Positions 43,701-51,658 of a stretch of DNA of 64,000 nt are shown piece after piece. The notes below the pieces were generated by a model. That model searched no databases. It saw only the letters and a list, made by a program, of their open reading frames with translations, and was not told where the DNA came from. Both the position numbers and the translations under genes were made by a program. This stretch comes from Salibacteraceae bacterium (GTDB lineage Bacteria; Bacteroidota; Bacteroidia; Flavobacteriales_G; Salibacteraceae). The stretch covers positions 181,775 through 245,774 of the forward strand of contig JAGYJZ010000003.1 in the NCBI GenBank assembly GCA_018401875.1, given 5' to 3'. How positions within the stretch are numbered: position 1 is the stretch's first letter; each line of letters opens with the position of its first letter.

Positions 43701-44335
43701 AGCAGCGATCCTATGGTTTGGTTATCGATGTCAGAAAGCAGTGTCCCAGAAATGGAATAAATGATGATCAAGCCGAGGGCACCCATGAAGGATACAATGG
43801 TATTTTTCCATTTATTGGCCAAGGCGAAAATGATGGCTCCAGCCACAAACATGTTGGGTAAGACAAAGATCAAATAGGAGCTTACAAATGCATTGAAGTA
43901 AATGGGGCCAAGCCGCTCAGGATCAAGCCATCCTGCTGCTGGAGCTATTGTGGTAGCAAGAACGAATCCAATATAAATTCCGAGCAATGGAATGGTTGAC
44001 AGCACCCAAGCTCCGAAGAACCTGCCGAAGAAATAATCAAACTTCCGCAATGGGGTTGAAAACAGTATTTCGTTGAATTGATTGGTATGGTCTCGCAGGG
44101 CAGCGTTATTGAAGAAGGCTGCCGCGATGAGTAAACTGAGCAACGTTAAAATTAACGTGTATGTGGCAACGATGTGGGGTGCGTTTTTGTGAACATTTCC
44201 TACGGTGCCACCAATGATCACATTATCGCTCGAAACAGCTCCAAACACCATCAATGCCATGATAAACATGAAGATGTAGATCATGGGTTGACGCAGCGCA
44301 CCCTTTACCTCAAGAAAGAAAATCTCTTTAAACAT
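40745..44335 (-). CDS. ABC-2 type permease fused to an M1 aminopeptidase
   Basis: 1196 residues from the start at 44335 (MFKEIFFLEVKGALRQPMIY), which places the first transmembrane helix correctly; a start 34 codons upstream would overlap the ATPase gene. Residues 1-~600 hold 12 or more hydrophobic helices of an ABC-2 export permease in two repeats. The remaining ~590 residues face the periplasm as a gluzincin peptidase with HEMAHQWWAHQE near residue 938, the zinc motif HExxH, and a downstream Glu in FSEYSSLM. The partner ATPase gene lies just upstream. The likely job is exporting or trimming peptides at the envelope; the fusion is known from Bacteroidota genomes but its substrate is not. Confidence 0.93.
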   Translation of the reverse strand: MFKEIFFLEVKGALRQPMIYIFMFIMALMVFGAVSSDNVIIGGTVGNVHKNAPHIVATYTLILTLLSLLIAAAFFNNAALRDHTNQFNEILFSTPLRKFDYFFGRFFGAWVLSTIPLLGIYIGFVLATTIAPAAGWLDPERLGPIYFNAFVSSYLIFVLPNMFVAGAIIFALANKWKNTIVSFMGALGLIIIYSISGTLLSDIDNQTIGSLLDTFGIRTYFIDTKYFTPIEKNTVIPSLSGLVLWNRLTWIMIGGATISLSYWSFSFKSKNEKVKKLKQNEHDEKSVVKTDLMPRVTQSIDRHSFWNQFNSFFKTSFLSVVKNPTFKILFLFSLVLYIVTLASGFEYYGLKSFPVTYKMVDSINDAAGLFVIIILVFFSGEIIWRDRLHHINEVIDATPHLSISSLLGKVLALVSVVSILHFLLIMLGIGYQAVNGYTHFEFDVYIFSFLLDNLPTYIAWSAVLVFFQVVINQRYIAYFVSILFIFMIDILWAIFDVQSNMVSIGSTPLQMYSDMNGFGDAVMGSIWFNAYWVLLGFVLLAISALLWTRGKVSLMKERLAIASRSLNSGSGYAFFGLLILWLACAGFVYYNTQILNPYTTTDERELLQLEYEQSYKKYEAMPIPKITDVDYTIDIFPTDRRVDAKAAITLVNLSGEEINEIHFTTDKRWNMEISIPNAELTFKDDNDLYRIYTLSEPFMDGENMNIQINSHYHSKGFENAVDNTSIAANGTFINNMDILPTIGYNDRFELDNKNDRRSYGLSPKARMPKLEYPCGKACDINYLTDGRADWVNVHTTISTSADQLAIAPGSLKKEWQKDGRNFYEYELDHPSQNFYSFMSANYEVKRKTWNGIDIEVYYNAAHDDNVEMMLNAVQRSLEYYTENFGPYFHKQARIIEFPRYASFAQAFPGTMPYSEAIGFIADMRDGDGNNIVDAVVAHEMAHQWWAHQEMSAKMQGGTMLTESFSEYSSLMVMKKESTPMKMREFLKYNHERYLRGRSQETDGELPLYKVENQGHIHYGKGSLILYALQDYIGEDSVNAALKEFLEQTRYKGPPYATSMDFLTILEPKVPDSLHYLINDWFKEITLYDYRLKEATYSQREDGKYDINLGVEAYKVVADSMGNETQMTPNEWVYIGLFADEDEEELIMEKKVKFDSDNLSFTLVSNRLPAKAAIDPRRILIERVYDDNIKTISEKAP

Positions 44336-44345
44336 GGCTGATGAA

Positions 44346-45227
44346 TTAGGCGGTTTGCTGAATCTGAGTCTTAGTAAAGAACACATCTTCGAGGTTAGGA
44401 GCAACTTCGTTAAACGCGGCTGAAGGTTTCTCATCACTCAACACATGAAGCTGTGGCTTTCCAGTCACCATTTTATCAGAGATTACCGTGTAGTTTGCTT
44501 TGTATTCCTGCATTTGATCTCGATCTATGCTGCACTGCCAAACCTTTCCTTTCAGCTGATCTAATGCCGATTGTGGGTGACCGTGATAAACGATTTTTCC
44601 GCCACTCATAATCGCCATGTTGGTGCACAATTCGCGTACATCATCTACAATGTGAGTCGAAAGAATTACAATCACTTCATTGCCTACATCGGCCAATAAG
44701 TTGTGGAACCTGTTGCGCTCGCCTGGATCCAATCCTGCAGTGGGTTCATCTACGATGATCAGCTGTGGATTACCTATCAGCGCCTGAGCAATGCCCACTC
44801 GTTGCTTCATTCCACCGCTGAAGCCTTTCACACTTTTATTGCGCTCGTTGAAGAGGTTTACCTTTTGTAAAAGGAAATCAACCAACTCTTTACGCTCGCT
44901 TTTGTTGGAAATGCCTTTCAAAATGGCTATGTGATCGAGCAACTGTTTAGCAGTAATTCTTGGATACACACCAAACTCTTGGGGAAGGTAACCCAGTGTT
45001 TTTCTGAGTTCTTCAGGATTATTTAGAATATCAATGTCATTGAGAAAAGCACTTCCTTCGTCAGCTTCCTGCAGTGTGGCAAGCGTGCGCATGAGCGATG
45101 ATTTTCCTGCACCGTTTGGTCCGAGAAGACCAAACATGCCATTACCGATTTCAATTGATACGTTATCCAGCGCTTTTACGCCATTCGGATAGGTCTTGCT
45201 TAAGCCTTCTATTTTTAAAGTAGCCAT
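44346..45227 (-). CDS. ABC transporter ATP-binding protein
   Basis: 293 residues from the start at 45227 (MATLKIEGLSKTYPNGVKAL). It has Walker A GPNGAGKSSLMR, signature FSGGMKQRVGIAQALIG, Walker B LIIVDEPTAGLDP and the H-loop STHIVDD, i.e. a drug/peptide-export (CcmA/NatA type) ATPase. The C-terminal part ends with a regulatory region (APNLEDVFFTKTQIQ). It precedes the permease-peptidase fusion by ten bases on the same strand, so the two form one transporter. A start at 45302 is possible but adds 25 non-family residues. Confidence 0.94.
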   Translation of the reverse strand: MATLKIEGLSKTYPNGVKALDNVSIEIGNGMFGLLGPNGAGKSSLMRTLATLQEADEGSAFLNDIDILNNPEELRKTLGYLPQEFGVYPRITAKQLLDHIAILKGISNKSERKELVDFLLQKVNLFNERNKSVKGFSGGMKQRVGIAQALIGNPQLIIVDEPTAGLDPGERNRFHNLLADVGNEVIVILSTHIVDDVRELCTNMAIMSGGKIVYHGHPQSALDQLKGKVWQCSIDRDQMQEYKANYTVISDKMVTGKPQLHVLSDEKPSAAFNEVAPNLEDVFFTKTQIQQTA

Positions 45228-45416
45228 AGGTTGGTGTGTAATATTGGAAACTAAACTATAATTTCTGTGACGATGCCAGTCATTAAAAGTTACAAATGGC
45301 AATTGGTTAGATTGAACGGTTCAGATTAAACTTCACTTACCGACCAAATATGTCCATTCACCGACAAGCAACTGACTGCTCAACGATTAACAGTGTGGCG
45401 CACACGTTTACTCCTC

Positions 45417-45424
45417 TACATTTG
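45417..45424 (+). promoter_or_regulatory. -7 box of the LiaF-like gene
   Basis: TACATTTG, exact consensus, 15 bases before the ATG at 45439. The sequence TTACTCCTCTACAT that contains it is repeated at 45449-45462 around the alternative start. Confidence 0.5.
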
Positions 45425-45438
45425 ACAAAACTTTAGAC

Positions 45439-46260
45439 ATGGAAACATTACTCCTCTACATGAAATCAACGGAAGGCAAGCATGACAATCGCGGTAACTG
45501 GTGCGATACAAGCCCACAAGAATCGATGAAGCTTCGAAGAAGGAAGCGGGTCACATTTGGATTGGTCATCGTGCTTGTAGGTGCGTGGTGGTTGCTCAGA
45601 AGGATGGACTTGGTAATGCTACCAGATTGGGTGTTTACCTGGCCAATGATACTTATTGCGATAGGAGCTGTGAATCTCATCGTACACCAGTTCAGGAATA
45701 TTGGTGGATACATTTTGATGGGCATCGGTGCATTCTTCTTGTCAAGAAGGTATGTTGATTTTCCTCCTGAAGTAGAGCTTTACTTCTGGCCAGTGGTGCT
45801 CATTCTTTTTGGCTTGTTCATACTATTCAAGCCACGAGGAAAAAAAAAGAAATGGCGGCAGAAAGGTTCGGCTACTGAGCCAACCGTAGGTTACTCCAAC
45901 GAACACATTGACAGCAATGAGTTAATCGACACCATTGTGGTGATGGGAGGCATTAAGAAAGACGTGATCTCGAAAAACTTTAAGGGTGGTGAAATCACAT
46001 GCATCATGGCGGGGGCAGAAGTTTATTTCGATAGAACCGATTTCGATAAATCTGTCAGCATTGAATTGACGGTGGTGATGGGAGGCGTGAAGTTGGTGGT
46101 TCCTCGCCATTGGAACATTGTGCTGAATACGGCAAACATTTTAGGTGGCGTAGATGACAAGCGCAGGGCATATTCGCCATCGCCAGACGAAGAATCAAAA
46201 ACATTAATCATCAACGGAACAGTGGCCCTCGGTGGCATCGAAATCAATTCCTTGGCCTAA
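45439..46260 (+). CDS. LiaF-like membrane protein (cell-wall-active antibiotic response domain)
   Basis: 273 residues. After a hydrophilic ~30-residue tail there are four predicted transmembrane helices: TFGLVIVLVGAWWLL, VFTWPMILIAIGAVNLIV, GGYILMGIGAFFL, and YFWPVVLILFGLFILF. A C-terminal beta-helix-like domain rich in Gly and Val follows (DTIVVMGGIKKDVISK, LTVVMGGVKLVV, NTANILGGVDD), as in LiaF/DUF2154 proteins that sense or damp cell-envelope stress signalling. A start at 45463 is possible within the repeated segment. It heads a probable unit with DUF4288 and LytS/LytTR genes, and is divergent from the exporter. Confidence 0.88.
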   Translation: METLLLYMKSTEGKHDNRGNWCDTSPQESMKLRRRKRVTFGLVIVLVGAWWLLRRMDLVMLPDWVFTWPMILIAIGAVNLIVHQFRNIGGYILMGIGAFFLSRRYVDFPPEVELYFWPVVLILFGLFILFKPRGKKKKWRQKGSATEPTVGYSNEHIDSNELIDTIVVMGGIKKDVISKNFKGGEITCIMAGAEVYFDRTDFDKSVSIELTVVMGGVKLVVPRHWNIVLNTANILGGVDDKRRAYSPSPDEESKTLIINGTVALGGIEINSLA

Positions 46261-46272
46261 ACCTCCACACCT

Positions 46273-46641
46273 ATGAAATCGAGTAACAACTGGTACATCG
46301 CAAAATTGGTTTTTGAGATTAAATCCAGCGACCATCACACCGCTCAGTTTGACGAACAATGGCGAATGATTGAAGCTTCGTCATTGGCAAATGCTAAAAT
46401 TATTGCCGATGCGTTGGGCGCTGAAGAAACACAATACATCCATCAGTACAACGGGGCGAAACTCAAGTGGGAATATTTAGCCGTGGTAGATTTATATCTA
46501 TTTGACAATAGCACGCATGGCTCACAAGTCTATTCGCGTACTGAGGTCACCGATCGGGCAGATCTATATCAGCAGTCAGTTTCTTCCTTAGCCGAGAATT
46601 TAGAAGCACGCATTTCAAAAGAGAAATCTATCTTGGCCTAG
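46273..46641 (+). CDS. DUF4288 family protein
   Basis: 122 residues, soluble, with NNWYIAKLVFEIKS at the front and KWEYLAVVDLYLFD in the middle, typical of DUF4288. Those proteins are small domains of unknown function. The gene lies 12 bases after the LiaF-like gene and its stop overlaps the GTG start of the sensor kinase by one base, which makes co-translation with the two-component system very likely. Confidence 0.85.
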   Translation: MKSSNNWYIAKLVFEIKSSDHHTAQFDEQWRMIEASSLANAKIIADALGAEETQYIHQYNGAKLKWEYLAVVDLYLFDNSTHGSQVYSRTEVTDRADLYQQSVSSLAENLEARISKEKSILA

Positions 46642-47674
46642 TGACAAAACCAGGATTTGAATATAGGGTGTCGTGGCTTCCCGTAGTTCTTGGAGGAGCA
46701 GGATGGACGGTGTTTTACACCTTCATGCTCGAAGCTGTGTTTGAAATGACGATGCAGCAGGCAGTGATTGAAAGTGCAGCATTGAACCTGCTTATTGCGT
46801 TATCAATATTCATCAGTTTAAACTCTATACGTTACTTTTCTCCAAGCACAGACAGGGCTATCTATTTGATTTCTGCCGCGAGTGTTGCCAGTGCTATTGT
46901 GGTTGTACTTGATCGCATCGTCATGTCCACGTTTTTCGATTCTTCTGGGCTTGAAGCTTTTTCGGAACAAGCGCTTTTTTTCATGGTGGGTTTGCCTTTT
47001 TGGCAAATGCTGCTGCTTTGGGGTTGGGAATGCAGTGGAGTCAAATCAAAGAACAAACCGCTTGGAATGATAGAAAGGACGAAGCCGAGCGCCTCGCCAA
47101 AGAGGCTGAGCTTTTGAAATTGCGCCATCAACTTCAACCACACTTCTTGTTCAACAGTTTGAATTCTATCAACGCACTTATTGTTGCCGAACCCAAAGAA
47201 GCCAGAAAGATGGTGCAGCAGCTCAGTGCATTTCTTCGTGGCACCATCAATACTGACCATGCGCTGATCGACTTTGCAAAGGAACTCGAGCATGTGCAAC
47301 TTTACCTCGAAATTGAGAAGGTGCGGTTCGGACATCGATTGATGGTCAATTTAACCATTGACGATTCAGCCTTGCCGTTGAAGTTGCCACCATTGCTCCT
47401 GCAGCCGTTGATGGAGAACGCCATTAAGTTCGGGCTTTATGGCACCACTGAGGATGTGTTGATTGATGTGCATGCAAAATATTCGGGCGGATTCTTGGAA
47501 ATATCCATCAGCAACCCCATTGATGCAGACGTTTCCACTCAGCAAGGCACACGCTTCGGCCTTAAAGCCATCATGCGCAGGCTTTATTTGATCTATGGCA
47601 GAGACGACTTGCTTACAACTCACAACTCAGAAAACACCTTTGTTGCAACCCTTAAAGTACCTCAGCAATCATGA
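46641..47674 (+). pseudogene. LytS-family sensor histidine kinase, frameshifted
   Basis: The first frame (GTG at 46641) encodes four membrane helices (WLPVVLGGAGWTVFYTFML, SAALNLLIALSIFISL, AIYLISAASVASAIVVVL, FFMVGLPFWQMLLLWGW), then drifts into non-family sequence. The second frame takes over at about 47030 with GMQWSQIKEQTAWNDR, a coiled coil, and the histidine-kinase signature LRHQLQPHFLFNSLNSI with phospho-acceptor His. The ATPase part has LLLQPLMENAIKFGLYG (N box). One G missing in TTGGGAATG at about 47030 explains the break, since LLLWGWGMQWSQ would be restored. No slippery site is obvious. The downstream response regulator overlaps by four bases. Confidence 0.85.
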
Positions 47675-48399
47675 TAAAAGCGATCATCATAGACGATGAA
47701 CCACTGTCTATTTCAGTGACTAAAGAATACTTGCAACACTATCGCGATATTGAGGTAGTAGGCGAGTGCAACGATGGATTCCGCGCCCTGAAAATGATCG
47801 CAGAACTGAAGCCTGATTTAATCTTCCTCGATGTTCAAATGCCCAAAATCACAGGACTTGAGATGCTCGAGCTGATCGATGCAGACGAACTGCCGGCCAT
47901 CATTTTTACCACGGCATTTGAGGAGTATGCCCTTAAAGCATTCGAAAACAACGCAGTGGATTATTTGCTCAAGCCGTACAGCCAAGAACGCTTTGACCTA
48001 GCAATGGAGCGTTTGCGCAGCAGGCCGCGAATGAAGCAAAACGATGTGCAACAACTTACATCCTCCCACTCTTCAAGCAGAATAGTGCTGAGAGACAACG
48101 GCCAAATACGAATCATCGCCCTGAAGGACATTCGCTTCATCGAGGCCGATGACGACTATGTGAAAATCTATTGCTCAGAGGGTGTATTCATGAAGAAGGT
48201 CACCTTAAAATACTACGAAAACGCACTGCCGTCTGAGCTTTTCCTGCGCGTACACCGCTCAACCATGGTGAATGTAAACTACATCACGCGCATTGAACCT
48301 TACGAGAAAACAAGTCACTTGGCCATTCTTAGCACTGGCGATAAGTTGCAAGTAAGTAAATCAGGTTATCAACTGCTAAAAGAAGTGCTGGGCATCTAG
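47671..48399 (+). CDS. LytTR-family response regulator
   Basis: 242 residues. The receiver domain has the acidic pocket DDE and the phospho-acceptor Asp54 in FLDVQMPKI, with conserved Thr (TTAF) and Lys (LLKPYS). The C-terminal LytTR DNA-binding domain starts with IVLRDNGQIRIIALKDIRFIEA and contains YVKIYCSEG and FLRVHRSTMVNVNYI. Partner of the LytS-like kinase; ATGA overlap. Likely regulates membrane or envelope genes, perhaps including the divergent exporter (inference). Confidence 0.95.
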   Translation: MIKAIIIDDEPLSISVTKEYLQHYRDIEVVGECNDGFRALKMIAELKPDLIFLDVQMPKITGLEMLELIDADELPAIIFTTAFEEYALKAFENNAVDYLLKPYSQERFDLAMERLRSRPRMKQNDVQQLTSSHSSSRIVLRDNGQIRIIALKDIRFIEADDDYVKIYCSEGVFMKKVTLKYYENALPSELFLRVHRSTMVNVNYITRIEPYEKTSHLAILSTGDKLQVSKSGYQLLKEVLGI

Positions 48400-48407
48400 A
48401 ACAAAAA

Positions 48408-48438
48408 AAATCCGCTTCATCAATGATCAGGCGGATTT
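48408..48438. terminator. Bidirectional terminator between the regulator and pruA
   Basis: AAATCCGC (48408-48415) and GCGGATTT (48431-48438) form an 8-bp stem around 15 bases. An A run to the left gives T's on the minus strand; on the plus strand the tail is short (CAAAATG). Confidence 0.7.
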
Positions 48439-48459
48439 CAAAATGAATTGTCGGTAATT

Positions 48460-50088
48460 CTATCCTAAGAACGGATAGCGGTAATCGGTAGGAGTGACGA
48501 ACGTTTCCTTGATCGTGCGTGGACTTACCCAACGAATGAGGTTCCATTGCGATCCTGCTTTGTCGTTCGTTCCAGAACCGCGCGCACCACCGAATGGCTG
48601 CTGATTCACTACAGCACCCGTTGGCTTATCGTTGATGTAAAAGTTACCCGCGCAATCTTGAAGCGTTTTGCACGCCAAGTCAATCGCATATCGGTTTTGC
48701 GAGAAAATACTTCCCGTGAGTGCGTATGGCGATGTTTCATTGAGAATCTGCATCGTCTCTAAAAACATGTCGTCTTCGTAAACATAAATCGTCATCACCG
48801 GGCCAAAAATCTCCTCTTCCATCGTGCGGAAGTGCGGATTACTCGTCACCACCACAGTTGGTTCGATAAAGTAGCCCTTGCTGCCATCGTAGTTTCCACC
48901 AACGATGATTTCGGCATCTTTTTGCGCTTTGATGTAATCGATGTACCCTGAGATTTTCTCGAAAGCGCGCTTATCAATCACGGCATTGATGAAGTTGCTC
49001 GGATCATCGGGTGAACCCATTTTAAATGACTTCACATCGTTGATCACGTTTTCCTTTACTTCTTGCCACATGCTCGCTGGAATGTAGGCACGAGAGGCGG
49101 CAGAACACTTTTGCCCTTGGAACTCAAATGCGCCACGCGAAATGGCTGTGCTCACTTGCTTCGGACGGGCGCTAGGATGAACCATGATGAAGTCTTTCCC
49201 ACCGGTTTCACCTACGATGCGCGGATATGAGCGGTATTTGGTGATGTTGTTTCCTATTTCCTTCCACAAATGCTGAAATACGCCTGTTGAACCTGTAAAA
49301 TGCAATCCAGCGAAATCTTTGTGCTTGAACACCACGTCACCGGCAACAGGACCTTCCACAGAAATCATGTTGATCACCCCGTCAGGCAATCCTGCTTCTT
49401 TAAACAACTCCATGATCACTTGTGCCGAATACATTTGGCTTTCAGCGGGCTTCCAAACTACGGTGTTTCCCATCATCGCTGCAGATGCAGGAAGATTAGC
49501 CGCAATAGAAGTGAAGTTAAACGGTGAAATAGCAAACACAAACCCTTCCAATGGACGGTATTCCATGCGGTTCCACAATCCAGGCTGAGAATCGGGCTGG
49601 TTGGTGTAAATCTCTTGCATGTAGTGCACGTTGAATTTAAAAAAGTCAATCATTTCGCACGCTGCATCGATTTCTGCTTGCATCACATTCTTTGATTGCG
49701 CCAACATGGTGGCTGCATTCATCCTGTCGCGAAAAGGGCCGGCCAATAGATCGGCAGCCTTCATGAAGATGCTGGCGCGGTGTTCCCATGGCAAGTCAGA
49801 CCAATCTTTCTTTGCTTTGAGTGCGGCATCAATAGCAGCTTGCACGTGCGAAGCATCACCATAATTGAAATGTCCGATCACTTTTGCGTGTTCGTGCGGT
49901 GGCGACATCGGCATTTTATTGTTGGTGCGCACTTCCTCGCCACCGATGTACATCGGCACGTCAATGGGCGCTTGATTGTACATGCTTTTGTACGTTGCGA
50001 GAAGTGATTTTAGCTCTTCTGAACCCGGAGCAAAGCTCATTACAGGTTCGTTGTCGGGGTAGGGGATTTGGTAAATTCCTTTGGGCAT
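48460..50088 (-). CDS. pruA: L-glutamate gamma-semialdehyde dehydrogenase
   Basis: Oxidises glutamate semialdehyde/P5C to glutamate with NAD(P), the second step of proline degradation. 542 residues, aldehyde dehydrogenase fold. Motifs: FVFAISPFNFTSIAANLPAS (NAD region), the general base Glu in RIVGETGGKDF, and the catalytic Cys in FQGQKCSAASRAYIP. The C-terminal QPFGGARGSGTNDKAG is characteristic of this subfamily. No proline dehydrogenase gene is next to it. Confidence 0.95.
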   Translation of the reverse strand: MPKGIYQIPYPDNEPVMSFAPGSEELKSLLATYKSMYNQAPIDVPMYIGGEEVRTNNKMPMSPPHEHAKVIGHFNYGDASHVQAAIDAALKAKKDWSDLPWEHRASIFMKAADLLAGPFRDRMNAATMLAQSKNVMQAEIDAACEMIDFFKFNVHYMQEIYTNQPDSQPGLWNRMEYRPLEGFVFAISPFNFTSIAANLPASAAMMGNTVVWKPAESQMYSAQVIMELFKEAGLPDGVINMISVEGPVAGDVVFKHKDFAGLHFTGSTGVFQHLWKEIGNNITKYRSYPRIVGETGGKDFIMVHPSARPKQVSTAISRGAFEFQGQKCSAASRAYIPASMWQEVKENVINDVKSFKMGSPDDPSNFINAVIDKRAFEKISGYIDYIKAQKDAEIIVGGNYDGSKGYFIEPTVVVTSNPHFRTMEEEIFGPVMTIYVYEDDMFLETMQILNETSPYALTGSIFSQNRYAIDLACKTLQDCAGNFYINDKPTGAVVNQQPFGGARGSGTNDKAGSQWNLIRWVSPRTIKETFVTPTDYRYPFLG

Positions 50089-50115
50089 ATTTTGAATTGT
50101 TTATTATTTAATTAG

Positions 50116-50170
50116 GTTCATGGTTTGTGGTTCATGGTTCATGGTTCATGGTTGATGGTTCATGGTTGGT
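50116..50170. repeat. Heptamer array, left of the four-helix gene
   Basis: About seven units of the 7-mer GGTTCAT and variants (GGTTTGT, GGTTGAT) in a row. The array runs into the last codons of the four-helix-bundle gene. Its counterpart at 50600-50646 has the opposite orientation. Confidence 0.7.
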
Positions 50171-50575
50171 TCCATAATTAGTTTGGTCTTCCATGAATTT
50201 GTAACCTTTCTTTTCTGAGTTTTTCAAATAATGAATGAATGCGTTTATTCTGTTTTTGAGCGTTTCACATTTTTCAATGACTAATGTGGTTTCATCGGCA
50301 CTGTAGGGTCGGTCTGAAAATCGATATAGCTGAGATTTGACTTCTGCACAAGATGCAGCTGCAATAGAAAGAAACTGAACAAACTCTTTGTTTCCTCCTC
50401 TGCTAAAGCCTTCGGCTATATTATCCATAACTGATCCGCTGGTTTTAGGCAATGCGTTTTGTAGGTCGTAATCGCCTTCAGCCTTGGAAATCTGAGAAAG
50501 TCTGTAGCATTCTTGAGATTGCTCTCGAGCCGCTTGCCAAATTTCCAAATCCTCAAATTTCCTTATTGAAGCCAT
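50132..50575 (-). CDS. Four-helix bundle protein (S23 / Avd-like)
   Basis: 147 residues of the four-helix-bundle family first noted as 23S rRNA intervening-sequence proteins and related to the Avd factor of diversity-generating retroelements: FEDLEIWQAAREQSQECYRL, GSVMDNIAEGFSRGGNKEFVQFLSIA, and SCAEVKSQLYRF. The last ~12 residues are translated from the heptamer array, so the end of the gene has been shaped by the repeat. The molecular role of these free-standing copies is unknown; nucleic-acid binding is suspected. No reverse transcriptase is nearby. Confidence 0.88.
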   Translation of the reverse strand: MASIRKFEDLEIWQAAREQSQECYRLSQISKAEGDYDLQNALPKTSGSVMDNIAEGFSRGGNKEFVQFLSIAAASCAEVKSQLYRFSDRPYSADETTLVIEKCETLKNRINAFIHYLKNSEKKGYKFMEDQTNYGTNHEPSTMNHEP

Positions 50576-50599
50576 TGCTTTTCTTTTCTAACTAATCTT

Positions 50600-50646
50600 G
50601 AACCACGAACCACGAACTACGAACTACGAATTACGAATTACGAACC
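50600..50646. repeat. Heptamer array, right of the four-helix gene
   Basis: Units CACGAAC, TACGAAC and TACGAAT in tandem. On the minus strand they read GGTTCGT/AGTTCGT, the same type of 7-mer as the left array but facing the other way, so the gene sits between imperfect inverted heptamer arrays. Confidence 0.7.
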
Positions 50647-50651
50647 CCAAA

Positions 50652-51542
50652 CTACTTGGCAAAGTTACTAGCCACCACCAGCTCTTTGGTGCCGTGCGTC
50701 CAGCTGTAGAAACCTTCGCCTGACTTCACACCCAGTTTTCCGGCCATTACCATGTTTACAAGCAGCGGACATGGAGCATATTTGCCATTTCCGAAGCCAT
50801 CATACAGCACGTTCATGATAGACAAGCACACATCAAGGCCAATAAAATCAGCCAATTGAAGTGGACCCATTGGGTGTGCCATTCCGAGTTTCATCACCGT
50901 GTCTATTTCTTCCACTCCGGCCACACCTTCATGCAGCGTGATGATCGCCTCATTGATCATTGGCATAAGGATTCTATTGGCCACAAATCCAGGATAATCA
51001 TTCACTTCAACGGGAACTTTCTTCAAGTTTTTGCTCGTATCCATGATCAGTTTTGTGACTTCGTCAGACGTGGCGTAACCGCGAATGATCTCCACCAATT
51101 TCATCACTGGCACTGGATTCATGAAGTGCATGCCAATCACTTGTTCAGGTCGCTGAGTGGCAGCCGCAATTTTCGTGATGGAAATGGACGATGTGTTGGT
51201 AGCGAGGATGCATGATTTTGGGGTTGATTCATCCAATTGCTTGAAGATTTTCAATTTCAAGTCAACGTTTTCTGTAGCCGCTTCTACCACCAAATCTCTA
51301 TCGCTGACGCCCTTCGCCATTTCAGTGACACCTGTGATTCGAGACAGTGTTTCTGCCTTTTCTTTTTCTGTTATTTTTTCTTTACTTACTTGACGGTCGA
51401 GGTTTTTGGTGATCGTATTGATCGTTCTATCGAGGTTGTCCTGCGAAAGGTCGATGAGGTTTACATCGTATCCGCTTTGAGCAAACACATGCGCTATTCC
51501 GTTGCCCATCGTTCCTGCTCCAATTACTGCGATTTTCTTCAT
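50652..51542 (-). CDS. 3-hydroxyacyl/3-hydroxybutyryl-CoA dehydrogenase
   Basis: 296 residues. The NAD-binding Rossmann motif IGAGTMGNGIAHVFAQSG is at the N-terminus. The catalytic His-Glu pair region reads VIGMHFMNPVPVMKLVEII. The C-terminal domain has GFVANRILMPMINEAI and a GPLQLADFIGLDV signature. It oxidises or reduces the 3-hydroxyacyl-CoA intermediate of beta-oxidation or butanoate metabolism. No other fatty-acid genes are adjacent. The TACTTTTG box at 51574-51581 is a good promoter. Confidence 0.95.
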   Translation of the reverse strand: MKKIAVIGAGTMGNGIAHVFAQSGYDVNLIDLSQDNLDRTINTITKNLDRQVSKEKITEKEKAETLSRITGVTEMAKGVSDRDLVVEAATENVDLKLKIFKQLDESTPKSCILATNTSSISITKIAAATQRPEQVIGMHFMNPVPVMKLVEIIRGYATSDEVTKLIMDTSKNLKKVPVEVNDYPGFVANRILMPMINEAIITLHEGVAGVEEIDTVMKLGMAHPMGPLQLADFIGLDVCLSIMNVLYDGFGNGKYAPCPLLVNMVMAGKLGVKSGEGFYSWTHGTKELVVASNFAK

Positions 51543-51573
51543 TGTTTGAATGTGCTTAATGTTAAAGTCCGCG

Positions 51574-51581
51574 CAAAAGTA
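51574..51581 (-). promoter_or_regulatory. -7 box of the 3-hydroxyacyl-CoA dehydrogenase gene
   Basis: TACTTTTG matches TAnnTTTG exactly; 31 bases before the start codon. Confidence 0.55.
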
Positions 51582-51658
51582 ACAACCTAAAAGGGGTGGG
51601 CAAGTATTGATGGACGCATGATGTTTTGCCCAGATTCAACGCGCCTAAAATGAACCAT

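Noticed and set aside
46990..47117. Programmed frameshift in the sensor kinase
   Set aside because: No slippery heptamer or downstream structure is evident at the junction, and a missing G explains it more simply.
50132..50575. Diversity-generating retroelement (because the protein resembles Avd)
   Set aside because: No reverse transcriptase or template/variable repeat pair is found in the window.
50116..50646. CRISPR array
   Set aside because: The repeats are 7-mers without spacers, and no cas genes are present.
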